From: Lonicera japonica
Taxonomy: Eukaryota; Streptophyta; Magnoliopsida; Dipsacales; Caprifoliaceae
Assembly: GCA_021464415.1 (NCBI GenBank)
Contig: CM038468.1
Span: 32,290,969-32,354,968 of the forward strand
DNA length: 64,000 nucleotides
Reading direction: 5' to 3'
The notes beneath the pieces are model-generated. The model saw only the letters and a program-made list of their open reading frames with translations, ran no database searches and was not told where the DNA came from. Shown here piece after piece: positions 49,468 through 61,002 of the stretch (positions are counted from its first letter, which is position 1; each line of letters begins with the position of its first letter). The position numbers were made by a program, and so were the translations under genes.

Positions 49468-50713
49468 GTACAACTTTTATTAATTATCTTATGAGCTGTA
49501 TTTTCGTAAATAGTTTTTAAAAATAAGGTACAAGATATTATGTGATAATATGTGTTATATAAAAATTAATGAATAATATTATTTTAAAAATAAGGATCTA
49601 AATATCATTATTAATTTAAAATAAGGCTTGTTTATCAATCTAAAAAAAATTGATGCAAATTTATTTTACATGATGTGTTTATATTTTTTTGGGGATATTA
49701 AAAAATATGACTTATATAAAAAAAATTACAAAATAACTGGGGAATAATATTTTTGTAAATTAAGGGTTTATATTTGATCAAATTCTAAAAGGAGTGCAAA
49801 GTTAATATTATAGTAGATTTTTAAATTGTATTTTCTTATGAAATCATACAAAATTATGTTTGCACTACATGTTTTTTAGCATATTATTATACGTAAGTGT
49901 TTAATTGATAGTACTTTAGAATAATTTTAACAAATTGCATAGCCAAAGCCTATTTAGTAATAAAATGAAAATAATATTTTTTTTTGAAATTATGCAAAGT
50001 TAAGTTTGAACTCCTTAATTTCTAAAACATTATTATGCATTTGTGTTTATTTAACGTTGTTTTAAATTTTTATGAATGAAACTTGTTAAAAAATATAAAT
50101 ATATTATGCAAAACAAATTTGCATTAAATCTTTTTGATTGCAAAATTAAGTTTGCACTCGGTCAAAACCTTTATTTTAAAACACAATTGATAAACAAGTC
50201 TTTATTTTATAATGATAATGGTATTTAGACCCTTATTTATTAAAAAGATTATTCGTTGGATTTTTTTGCGAAAAATATTGTCATGCAAATAAATACAAAT
50301 ACATAATAATATTTTAGAAAATAAAGAGTGCAAACTTAATTTTGCATAACTTTAAAAAAAATTATTATGTGCATTTTATTAATAAATAGGTTTTAAATAT
50401 GTAATTTGTTAAAATTATAATAAAGAACCCTCAATTAAACACTTATTTATAATAATATGCTAAAAAACATATAGTGCAAACTTAATTTTTTACGATTACA
50501 TAAAAGAAAATAAAATTTAAAAATATACTGCAAAGTTAACTTTGCATTCATTTTGGAGTTTGGTCAAATATGGGCTCTTAATTTATGAAAATATTATTAT
50601 CTGATTCTTTTACATAAAGCTTTTTCTAACAAGCCTTATTTTTCCGTATCCCGAAATATTTTTCACTTCATCAAATTATTACATATATATATATATATAT
50701 ATATTTAAAACAG
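49468..50713 (+). other. Possible 3'-UTR intron of the CNL gene
   Basis: CCAG|GTACAA lies 23 bp after the stop codon, and TTTAAAACAG|GTAGCAG at 50713 follows a TA-rich tract and precedes less AT-rich sequence. GT-AG ends and position suggest an intron in the 3' untranslated region. Only RNA evidence could confirm it. Confidence 0.35.
49621..50645. mobile_element. Long foldback (inverted-repeat) element downstream of the CNL
   Basis: About 310 bp at 49745-50055 is the diverged inverted complement of 50270-50590. Shared strings include GTTTGCACTA.ATGTTTTTTAG, GTGTTTAATTGA and ATTTTAACAAATT. Outer ends pair through AATAAGGCTTGTT (49620-49635) and AACAAGCCTTATT (50628-50640). A perfect 18-bp palindrome TGCAAAGTTAACTTTGCA lies near 50551. 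It is noncoding. A related fragment is at 53600-54050. Confidence 0.7.
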
Positions 50714-52036
50714 GTAGCAGAAGCCTATTTATGGGCCACAGTAGACCGTTGCAAGCACACCAAGGCCAATAAAGTGACGACGCCAGAATCATGTGGATCA
50801 CAATGTTTTGACCTAAAATAGCTTAAAGAATTCATGTCACTGCCGATGGACGCTATTTTTTGGCCAAATTCCTTCATTTAGGCATCTTAATATACGAATT
50901 TATTGTTTACAACATGTTTGAATTTGCTAATAAGCTCAGTTATGAAAGTCATATTTGACTTCGGTCAAATCTGGCATGATTATCCCACGATCTTTCTGAT
51001 TTTTTATTTTTGGGAGTTATTTTGAATTTATTTCCTTACTTGTAATTATGTTACCTATAAGAGGGTTTATTTGTAATCATTAAGGTAGACTACTATTGAA
51101 TAAAATAATGTGTTTTTATTTATATTGAGTGTTTATTGCTTGCTAACCATATGTCAATTTAATAACTTTCCGCTACATCAATTTTATTTGTTTTTTACTT
51201 CACAACATCAGTTTCAAATTTAATGGAACCCGTGTTTTTGCAAAACTAGACTCATATTATTGAACGAAAGATTTCTCTCTCGCACTTTAGTAGAGAACTA
51301 CACCCAAGGAAATAATATATTCAATACCAAGGGTGTGTCTGTGTACATTGCATTGCGATTTTTAATATTACAATTACGATTCTAAAATCTCTTGATTATA
51401 TGTAAAAGTAGTAGCCAAATGTCAAGGAAGAAAGTACATTCAAACTTTTTGATGAGAAATAATACTTAGGGACACTTTCCAATGAACTTTTGTGCTGTTT
51501 GCAGATACTTGCTAATCATTTTAAGTGCTTAATTATTTCATGAGCTAATAACTATACCTTATAAAAAAATTCCATGGATAACAGATTGACTGATGCGGTT
51601 TGCATACATTTATGGTTCCGAGATAAAAAGTAAAGGAATAAAGGACAAAAATTATAGCAAAATATAAAATTTTGTTAAAGTTAGAAAGAACAATTTAATG
51701 AACTAGTCCAATTGTTGTGAAACTTTCATTTGTGGTGCTCCTTTGGTTCAAATTTTGCTTCATTCCTAAAATTCTAAAATTGTAAATACAATTAACACTA
51801 AAATTCAAATTTTCTTTGTGAAATTATTATTTTGAATTTTAGAAAAGAACAAAAACTCAAAACAAACTTGGCATTATTGCATGTGATACTCATTCACATA
51901 GTATAAAAACAATTTTTCTCAAAATACTATTTAATTGAAATTAGTATAATTAATTTAACCTCTTAAGCATTTTTCGTGACGATGGTTTTTGAGATTTCTT
52001 TATAATTTATTGTGTGTATTTTCTGGCGATATGTGT
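50714..52036. other. Region downstream of the CNL, no gene recognised
   Basis: 50714-51120 is less AT-rich and ends in GAATAAAATAATG, which could be a polyadenylation region of the CNL transcript. The remainder to 52036 is AT-rich with no recognised element. Confidence 0.35.
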
Positions 52037-52716
52037 TGTAATACCCCATTGGTTAATTCGATGTTAATCACGTTCTTTAATCGCGCTTAAGTCAAATTCT
52101 AACTTTGAGTGGTCATCTTTGATTTCGAATGCTTTATAATGATTCAGACACTTCGTGCAAGTCATGTTAGTCATATTACACACGTGTGCAGGTTCGAAAT
52201 GCACTTCAGGTAGCCGTAGCAAAGTTTGGTGTCCTAACAACAAGAATTGGAGATTTCGGAATTCGAAATACATTTGTTCAATTTGGAACCTTAACTATTG
52301 TATTGTGGTCCATCCTATAGTCATTTACACCTCCTTATATCTCTCTTTTATGTCCCAATACTTTTCCAAAGCCTTGGATTGAGTTCGGAATAACTAGCCC
52401 TATTGCTAGTTCTTTAGAATTTCGACACAGCTGTAATATTTTGGTCATACATTCTTCATCCGACGTCCAAATGGGACCCCATTTGATCCATTGGAAAGGT
52501 AATTCAATTATCTATAACTTTCCTGTTTGATCTGAGTCCAAATTCTTACATCTTTAAGGTCAACGCAGTAGCTGAAGTCAATAACATGTTTTTTTCCAAA
52601 ACAGCCTGCTGTTGAAGATGCCTAAATAAAGCTGTGGGGACTGTTCCTAGGCATCAGATATTTATTTCCTTTCTTCTTATTTTCTCTTCATTTTCACATA
52701 TCCACACTAAAGCTTC

Positions 52717-52771
<55 letters not shown>

Positions 52772-53000
52772 TGCCATTTTAGAAGATTTTAAAGATAACC
52801 ACCATCCCCATTTGAAATTAACCAACCATAGACCTTCCTCCACCATTCTCCTCCTTCTCCTTCCTTGAAATCCACCATTAGAGCTCCAATCAGGCTCGAA
52901 AACATTTAGGGTTCAAAGAGGAATTCCTTGATTCACCTTCAACCAAGTTTAAATTAAGTTCATAGAGCTTCATTGAGGTGGGAACACTAATAATAAAACC
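52037..53000 (+). mobile_element. Possible gypsy (chromovirus-type) LTR fragment
   Basis: It begins TGTAATACCCCATTGG, a start typical of Tekay/Del-like LTRs, and continues with relatively GC-rich noncoding sequence. A GA microsatellite at 52717-52769 and CTCCACC/CTCCTTC tracts resemble an LTR leader. No matching LTR, primer site or target duplication is found, so the right boundary is arbitrary. Confidence 0.35.
52717..52769. repeat. GA microsatellite
   Basis: About 53 bp of almost pure GA repeats with one TA interruption near 52724. Confidence 0.95.
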
Positions 53001-53589
53001 TTTATTTCAACTTTTGCTTGCTGCATTATAGATTTCTATCAAAATGGGGGATTTTCATGAAAACCTTAGGTTGGGTTGTATGCATGTGGGCTGGGCTAGT
53101 CTAATCTTCAATTGCTGGTCGATACAAGTTTACTATCACTTTATTTACATGATTAAACAATTAATTTCATGGGTTAGCTTATATAATTGAAGATTCATAC
53201 TAAACTAAATATATAGTGAGTGTATGACCTAGGAATTGAGTATTTTGAGATTTACACATAATTGTTGATGGATTATGCTTTAGAACCACTTAATATACAT
53301 GATTAAATAAGTAGATACACATGCATGGCTATATATGGAGTTTTTGCTAAAAATTCCCAAATACGTAAACTAATCTTAACTAGTTTTAGATTCTTATCCT
53401 AACTTTGTATTCTTGTATGCTATACATTCTCCCTTAACTTTTGGATACAAGTTTAACTGTGGAGCTGAATTACATTGGTGGGTCCACTCACTAGTTAAGT
53501 TCATTTAATTGGGAATGGGTAAAAAAAACTAAAAAAATTAACAACCTCCATAAGAATGTTTTTTGAAAAAAGTATAAGGAATAATATTT

Positions 53590-54050
53590 TTTTTGAAAAA
53601 ATAGCATATTTTTTAATCTTATTAGCATAACTTCCTGTTAAAAAATTGTGTTTTAAAATAAGGATTTTAACTAAAATTGTGTTTTAAAATAAGGGACTTG
53701 ACTAAAATTGTGTTTTGTGTGAACTTAACCTTGCACAAAATTGTATTTTGTGTAAACTTAACTTTGCACTCTAAAATAATGAGTGCAAATTTGTTTTGTA
53801 TGATGTGTTTTTATTTTTTGACAAGTACATTTTTATAACTAATGTAATTATAAATTAATGTCAAATAAATCCCAATACATAATAATAATATATTAAAAAA
53901 AAAATTCAAGAATACAAACTTAACTTTGCATAACTCAAAAATGATCACATGTGTTTTTATCAATAAACATGATTAAAATTGTAATTTGTTGAAATAACCC
54001 AAAAGCACTATCAATTAAACACGTACAAATAATAGTAGCTTGAAATGGAC
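53590..54050. mobile_element. Fragment related to the 49.6-50.6 kb foldback element
   Basis: Repeats of TTGTGTTTTAAAATAAGG, GAACTTAACYTTGCA and AAACTTAACTTTGCA match motifs of the larger foldback element. GTGTTTTTATCAATAAACATGATT and ATCAATTAAACACGTA match its right arm. Termini are not clear. Confidence 0.5.
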
Positions 54051-54370
54051 CAAGTAAGTTTCTATCACCATTTTTATAAATCCATTTTAGCCGTAGGTGG
54101 CCGACGAGATACACCAACAATGTATTTTTCCCCTTAATCTATGTGTGTGTATATATAAACATGTTTGCAAAGTGTTTCCAAAGAGAGAAGACGAGACTAT
54201 GGGTTTGATTGCGAGCCAAAATGGAAGTGGCAGTGGTGCTGGTGGTTATGGGTGGTTGGAGGGTTGATTGTTGGTTTGGATAGGAGGTTTTTTATTTTCT
54301 CCCTTCCCATCCACATTTTCCCTTGAGATGCCTACTTTGATTTCGATTAGGTGGGAGGTCCAACTAATAG

Positions 54371-54750
54371 ATGATATATTACAGGTTAATATATTTCGTG
54401 GGAGATTCACTCATTTCTTGGCGTAGCAAGAAACAATCGCTTGTTTCTCGCTCAAGTATCGATGGAGAGGTATATACCATGCTCTTGCCAACACCACCAA
54501 GGAACTCATCTGGCTTTTCTCAGACATGGGAGTCCCTCAATATCTTCCAACCACTATTGGTTGTGATAATAAGAGTACTATTCAAATTGCTCACAATAAT
54601 GTTTTCCATGAATGGACAAAGCATATTGAAATTGACTCTCATTTTTTTCATCAGCATGTCTCTAGCAATTCTGTTTGCCTCACCTCTATTTCCTCCACGG
54701 ATTAACCGGCTGACATCTTCACTAAGCTCATTTGCCAAGTTGCTTTAAGG
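54371..54750 (+). pseudogene. Ty1/copia RNase H remnant
   Basis: The first part reads FVGDSLISWRSKKQSLVSRSS, the conserved start of the copia RNase H C-terminal block. After it the frame breaks, and shifted frames carry pieces such as the equivalents of NTTKELIW and TKHIEIDSHF. At least two frameshifts and an in-frame change at the AEAEYR site (DGEVYT) show decay. Confidence 0.8.
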
Positions 54751-54808
54751 ATTTGCTTTTCAAACTTAAGTTGGTTTCTTATTTACCACCTTGAATTTGT
54801 TGGGGGGA

Positions 54809-55010
54809 TGTTAGAATATTCTCATAATATCGTATAGTTGACCTTTGGAAGATTTGTCCATAATTAACTCTTCCCAAATCCCTTGATTATTGTAGAGTCA
54901 TTTAGGATTTATTTTTTTATATATATATTTCCTTTTTTGTATCCTTACTCAACCCTATATAAAGGGTCCTCGATTAGTAAATTCACACTAGAACTTTTTT
55001 ATAATTCATG
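54809..55010 (+). mobile_element. LTR of the copia remnant
   Basis: The purine tract TTGGGGGGA is followed at 54809 by TGTTAGAATATTCTCATAA, a typical copia LTR start. ACCCTATATAAAGGGTCC near 54953 is a likely TATA box. The end, near a CA at 55008, is uncertain because no partner LTR is present. Confidence 0.55.
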
Positions 55011-55109
55011 TCAAGAAGTTGAATCAAAGGTCAACAAAATTTAAGCTTTATATGTGCAATTGCAATTTTTGGGGACTTTTTGCACCATATACATTCAATT
55101 TGTTGTAGC

Positions 55110-55677
55110 TAGGGGTGTGCAGAAACCGATCCGGACCGAACGGACCGACCGGACCGAACCGAAATATAGGGTTTTTTTCGGGTTTTATAAGTACAACGGT
55201 CCGGTCCGGTCCGAAAAATCTTGGACCGTTACTATTCGGTCCGACTCAAAAAAATTATCCAAAAACCAGACCGGACCGATATATTTATATATATATAATT
55301 TTTTTATTTTTTTAAATATATATACTTATTTGTGTAAAAATATACATGAGTTTATTATATTTTGGGCCTATGTATTTTTATTTGTGTGTAGAAAGCATTA
55401 GTCCATTAAAATGGGCTTCACATATATATAAATATGCTATGAAAAATGGGCTAACTAAGTGTGAAAAATGGATAAAAAGCCCAAATCAAATTGGCCCATT
55501 AAAAAAGCCCAGACCGGTTGGACCGACCGAACCCGGACCGTTTAAATTGGTCTGGTCCAGTCCGGTCTAAGCTAGCAATTTGGTCCGGTCCGGTCCCAAA
55601 ATTTCTAGGACCGAAGTGCTCGGTCCGGTCCGGTCTAGTGGTCAACGGTCCGGTCAACCGGACCGTGCACACCCCTA
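55110..55677. mobile_element. hAT-type MITE with perfect 8-bp target duplication
   Basis: The terminal inverted repeats are TAGGGGTGTGCA and TGCACACCCCTA. GTTGTAGC flanks both sides exactly (55102-55109 and 55678-55685). The arms consist of GGTCCGGTCC and GGACCGAACC-type repeats that are complementary between left and right, so the element can fold on itself. Frames inside it are artefacts of this repeat. Confidence 0.92.
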
Positions 55678-55689
55678 GTTGTAGCCAAT

Positions 55690-56990
55690 TCCAGCAAAAT
55701 TTCAAACTGGCATCCACCCCAAGCATCTTACATTTGTTTTTCAACATAATTTTGGGATAACACATAATGAAATAGAAGATTGGTTTCTTAAGATTTAAGC
55801 GTAAATGGAGATTTTGTAGTATTAAATGAGGGTGGTGTTTGTTTCTCATATTAAAAAGACACATGTCAAATGCTCACGGTGCTAGCTAGTCAAAAATTTC
55901 ATAGAAAATTACCTATTAGAGTTGATTTCGGCAAATTAAATGTATAGGGTGCAAATTGTCTGGAAATTTTGTTTAAGGTGCAAACCAAATCTTCAACTAG
56001 TTTAAGACATGTTAGTGTAATTAGTTTATTTTCTTTTAACTTATTTTCTTGGTGGTCTAAGCATTTTTCTCTCTAAAATTTCCTTGTCTCTAACATTTTT
56101 TCTCCCTCACATATCAATTGATCGATGAACAACTCTCCTTTCACTTTCTTTTCAAAATTTATATTAAAGGATTATATATTTATTTTTTTCCAAAATCTAA
56201 TAATAATTAATTGTTTTATTCAGCCATTAATTCCATTAAATCTAATGTATCCTTAAAAAGTTTTAACTCCTAATGCGAGACGAAGAGGGCATTTCAACAA
56301 TATTTATGATGGTTTAGAATTCTAGATATTATTATGGTCATTTTTGAAGCATGATGATAAAGTCGAAAAGTAATTCAAAACTTAATCAACTAATATTCAT
56401 TAAACCTTAAAAAATGAAAATAATTATTTGGTAATTTTTTTTATTCTAATTGATAAATGGTGTGGAAGGATCACCATCAAAGAGGTTCAATAAATGCCAA
56501 CAACATATGGACAATCATTTATATGGGTAATTGATCTTTTACATACACTCTTGAAGTTCGTTTTTTTTCTCACTTTGCTTTTTAACAACTATAAATGTAA
56601 GCATAATACTAAACTGTAACATTGATTCCACACTTTCATTCGTACTTTACATCCACATCATCACCCACAAAATATACCACCTCCATCAGGTATTAAAATC
56701 TCCCTTTTACGTGAATTTGTGTTGAGTAATTTAGATGTTTCTGATGTTTGCCAATCAAATTCCAAGGAATTTATATTGAGTGTTTTCTATGGAATACAGA
56801 TGCAATCAAATGCACCCCCTTAAACACAAGGTTAAACTAAAAATATTAAATCAACTCCAAATTCAGAATATTGGCCAATTTAATGTTGAAATGTATTACA
56901 TGAAAGGAAGTCATAATATTGAAAATTGATCGTCAACATTTAAAGCAAATTTCATAACAAAGATATGTGAGAAAAAACTTGCAGTTCCAC
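55690..56990. other. AT-rich intergenic sequence, no gene recognised
   Basis: No coding, RNA or clear transposon signature is seen. GGGTAATTGATCTTTTACATAC near 56526 is an inverted relative of sequence near 43353. Confidence 0.4.
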
Positions 56991-56999
56991 AAGTACCGG

Positions 57000-58800
57000 C
57001 TTTATTGATTTCCGATTTGACGAGCCGAAAATACTTCTGTGCTTAGGTACCCAAGTGCAGGTTGTCAAGTTATAATACTTGGTAAGTCTAAGTGTCGAAC
57101 CAAAGGGATAGTCGGAAAGACAATGTGGTGATTACGAGTCCAAGGTTTTGTTAAGAGAATTGAATTGCTTGATTTTAATGATTGATTTTAAAGTCTTGCA
57201 ATAAAAATTAAAATGATGTAATAATAGATGAGAAAAGGCTAAGGCATTATAGAATTCATTTGTTTTGCAAAGTTAAGTAAAATCAACCTCATTCAAAGTT
57301 CTCAATGCAATTCCTAAGTGTTGAATATTTTACCCATTTCTAAGCAAAAGGGTGTGGAGCAAAAGCAACCCATTCCCATATAAATGCCATATAAAGAAAG
57401 GGTGTGAGTAAATATCAACACAAGTATATCTCACATTTCTATCTTGTGACAAAGGGTGTGAAGCAAGTGCAACCCATTCCCATATAATATCAAACAAGAT
57501 TCAAACTTAAAATACACAAAAAGAAAAAGTATAAATTTAAACTAGGCATTTAGGAACTCATTGTTAGTTTCCCCTAGGCAAATGACTTGATTATGAAAAT
57601 GGCCAACTACAAGGAGTTTAGCTCGATCAATCATAACATTTCATTTGTCTAAGATTGGGAGGTCTAGGTGGAGGTCAAACCGTCCTATATAGACTTATTT
57701 GATAAATACAAATTGAATCCTTAAAATGATTAATGGAATTGTTTATGTCATAAATTTAAAAGATCATCTTTAGCAACACTTTAACTAAGACGATAATGAG
57801 TCTTAAAATCACATAAAGTGTAGAAAGTACTCAACATATCATTAAAGTATTCAAAGATTAAAACCTCAAATTTATGGTGTTTCCATGAATATCAAAGACT
57901 AATCATGCTTGGCAATGAAAAGTATCTTATTCAAAGAAAGAATGGACACAGGCTAGTAAGAAATACACAAGTGTATCATTTTCTCATTAATGCTTGAGAT
58001 CTATGGATACAAAGCATACAAAGTCAAATCATCATATGAAAATTATCTTACTAGCTTATGAATGGTTGAAAAATAGAGAAGATGAAGGATTCAAAAAGTA
58101 TTTAGCAATACTAACAATGGAATGAGAATTGAACTTACATAATTAATGCATTGCAAATTTCATCTTTTAGCCTTAGCAAAGAAATTTACTCCATAATAAA
58201 TGTAGAGACAAGAATTATAAAAGTGAACTCCATTTCTCTTTCTAGAAAAATAACTATTACAAGCTCTCTATAATTTTAGAAATGAGAAGTAATAAAAGTA
58301 CCATCTCCAAAACAACAATGAAGACTATAAATAGGAGAGTTGTGTTGGATGCTAAAAAATAAACAATGCTTTTTATTTTTATTTTTTTATTTTTGGTGGA
58401 GAATTCCACTTTCTTGGATGCTCTTTGGTCACATGGACATGGAGACTTTCACTTTCTTGGATGCTCTTTAATCACATGGAGAATTCCACTTTCTTTCTTT
58501 AATCACATGGACATGGAGACTTTCACTTTCTTGGATGCTCTTTAATCACATGGAAAATTCTACTTTCTTGGATGCTCATTGGTCACATGGAGAATTCCAC
58601 TATTGTATTAAATACAATATTTCTTGAAATCTAAAGACACCAAAATAAACACAAAATGTGCCTCTCCAAGAATTGTTAAATACAAAAGTGCTATGAGACT
58701 AATCGCGAAATAAGTTGGCAAACCGAGTAGTTTTAGAGAAATAAACGCGTCAAACAACTCCGGAAATGAGCGTATGAATGACAATATTAAGCGTTTATCA
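57000..58800 (-). mobile_element. 3' LTR of the minus-strand gypsy element
   Basis: On the minus strand, GTCGGGGAGAG (58811-58801) is a polypurine tract. It is followed at 58800 by TGATAAACGC, a plausible LTR start. The LTR contains tandem repeats at 58395-58606 (CACTTTCTTGGATGCTC) and a ~119-bp direct duplication near 57345-57490 (CAACCCATTCCCATATAA). The far end is uncertain (about 57000-57040). No second LTR is inside the window. Confidence 0.55.
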
Positions 58801-59701
58801 ACTCTCCCCGACTTATCTCTTGCTAGTCCCTTAGCAAGCAAAATAAAAATAGCTATGTATAATATCCGAAAATGCATTGATGTAATGCACTAAGCCATTT
58901 TAAAAAAAACTTCCAAGTTCCCTTAGAAGACGAGGTTTGTCTCGTGAAGGTTTACAGTGATGATACCTACAAACATCAAAAGTTTAATCATGGTGAATGA
59001 CGAGAATGATAATTTCAAAAGTTTAATTTGCAAAGCTTATGACATTACTATCACTATTTCTAGACTTGTGGGTTTTGAATGACTATCTAAATTGCTTATC
59101 TCCTTTAGAAACTTAACCCGTACTTCCCTTTAATCATATGCTAAGCCTTAAATTAGCAAAATTCTCATTTAAACACAAAGAATTTCTCTACTTGAAGCAT
59201 TTACACATTTTAAGGGACGTTTCTAGGGTCATGAATCTAATTGAAGTAAAGCAAAGTAGATTACCACTCAAAATTCCATCTAGATCAAGGAATTCATGCC
59301 AATAGCTAATGAACCAATCATCATAATTTTTTTTAAGCTCTAAACACATGAAAAATTGAAAAGCCATTAAAGTATAAGTACAGTACCCCCCAACTTGAAA
59401 AACACATTGTCCTCAATGTGAAGAGAACGAGAAATCGACAGTCTCCCATTTGGCTTTTCGATTTACATGAGGCAAAAAAGAGCTATTTTCAAAGCAAAAT
59501 TATTATATATGTACACACTAACAAAAAAAAAGGGGTTAGAATTAGATAAACCATAACATTCATGCATTACAACCACATTTCAATCGTAATATCATGTTTA
59601 TCAAACCGAACCTAAAAAAGAAGGAAAAAAATAAAGCAATTTTTTTTTCTTTCTTTCTTTTTTTTTTAAAAAATATTATATACAAACATCACCTATGCTT
59701 G
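58801..59701 (-). other. 3' untranslated part of the minus-strand gypsy element
   Basis: Noncoding sequence between the integrase stop and the polypurine tract. It contains a T/CTTT run at 59641-59668 (purine-rich on the element's sense strand). No env-like frame is recognised. Confidence 0.5.
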
Positions 59702-60955
59702 TTAGGTATAGGTCGGATCTTCAAGAGTGGTGGACTCCTCTTGAGGTGGGAATTCAAAAAATGGCTTAAGGCGTTGTCCGTTCATTTTGAACACAAAGCC
59801 GGTTTTGGGATCCTCAACATTCACGGCCCCAAAAGAGAATACATGTCGAACAATGTATGGGCCGGTCCAACGTGATTTCAGCTTTCCCGGGAAGAGATGC
59901 AAACGCGTGTCATAAACTAGAACTTTGTGCCCGAGTTTAAATTCTTTTCTTAAAATAGATTTATCATTGAAAAGTTTTGCACGTTCTTTGCTTATCTTAG
60001 CATTTTGGTATGCATCCCTCCTTAATTCCTCCAACTCCTCAAGTTGTAACTTTCGGTTGCTTCCGACATTTTCAATATCAAAATTCATCATTTTAATTGC
60101 CCAAAATGATTTATGTTCCAACTCAACGGGAAGATGACAAGGCTTGCCATATACTATCCGATAGGGAGACATTCCTAAAATTGTTTTAAAAGCTGTACGG
60201 TAAGCCCAAAGTGCATCGTTAAGATGCAATGACCAATCCTTGCGATTTGGATTTACCGTATTTTCAAGAATTTGCTTTATCTCCTTATTGGCAAGTTCGG
60301 CTTGGCCATTGGTTTGCGGATGATAAGCGAGTGATACTTTGTGATTTACCCCATATTTTTGCACTAAAGATTCAAAAGGCTTGTTCCAAAAATGAGTACC
60401 ACCATCGCTTATAATCGCTTTGGGAGTGCCAGACCTTGCAAGAATATTTTCTTTTAAAAATTGGATCACCACTTTGTGATCATTTTTCTTGCAAGCTTGG
60501 GCTTCTACCCACTTGGAGACATAATCAACCGCTACTAAAATATAAAGGTTACCAAAAGAGGATAGGAATGGTCCCATGAAATCGATTCCCCAACAATCGA
60601 ACACTTCAATCACCAAGATTGGATTAAGCGGCATCATGCTTTTTCTTGTAATCCCTCCTAACATTTGGCATCTCGGGCAAGATTTGCAATGTTGGTAGGC
60701 ATCTTTGAACACTGTTGGCCAATAAAGGCCACTTTGCAAGATCTTGGCGGCCGTCTTCTTGGCCGAGAAATGTCCACCACAAGCTTCATTATGGGAAAAG
60801 CTTAGAACTCTTTCAAACTCGTCATTAGGAATACATCGTCGAATAATTTGATCCGCCCCATACTTGAACAAGTACGAGTCATCCCAATAGAAACGGTTAA
60901 CCTCATACAAGAATTTTCTTCGGTCTTGGACATTCCACGGAGGAGTGTCACACAA
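59702..60955 (-). mobile_element. Ty3/gypsy integrase (Athila/Tat-like), open frame
   Basis: A 417-codon uninterrupted frame encodes an integrase. It has the HHCC zinc finger (H55, H62, C93, C96) and the DDE core with D125 in [11 protein letters not shown]184 in ISDGGTHF and E220 in [11 protein letters not shown]; the D184-E220 spacing is the expected 35 residues. A C-terminal SRWTGPYIV region is present and no chromodomain is evident. The true polyprotein would continue upstream, but at about 60960 the sequence switches to plus-strand gag. It would insert element cDNA if expressed as part of a complete polyprotein, which this is not. Confidence 0.92.
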
Positions 60956-61002
60956 TTCCGGCCTTCAAAGAGGTCCTTCAAAGTCCCTCACAAGTCAATG
61001 CT

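Noticed and set aside
55054..55864. Several 66-121 codon frames rich in Gly-Pro-Asp-Arg in 55.1-55.9 kb
   Set aside because: They are translations of the GGTCCGGTCC repeat in the hAT MITE on both strands.
58608..58877. 89-codon minus frame as a small gypsy-encoded protein
   Set aside because: It crosses the polypurine tract and LTR start of the gypsy element, so it is noncoding LTR sequence.
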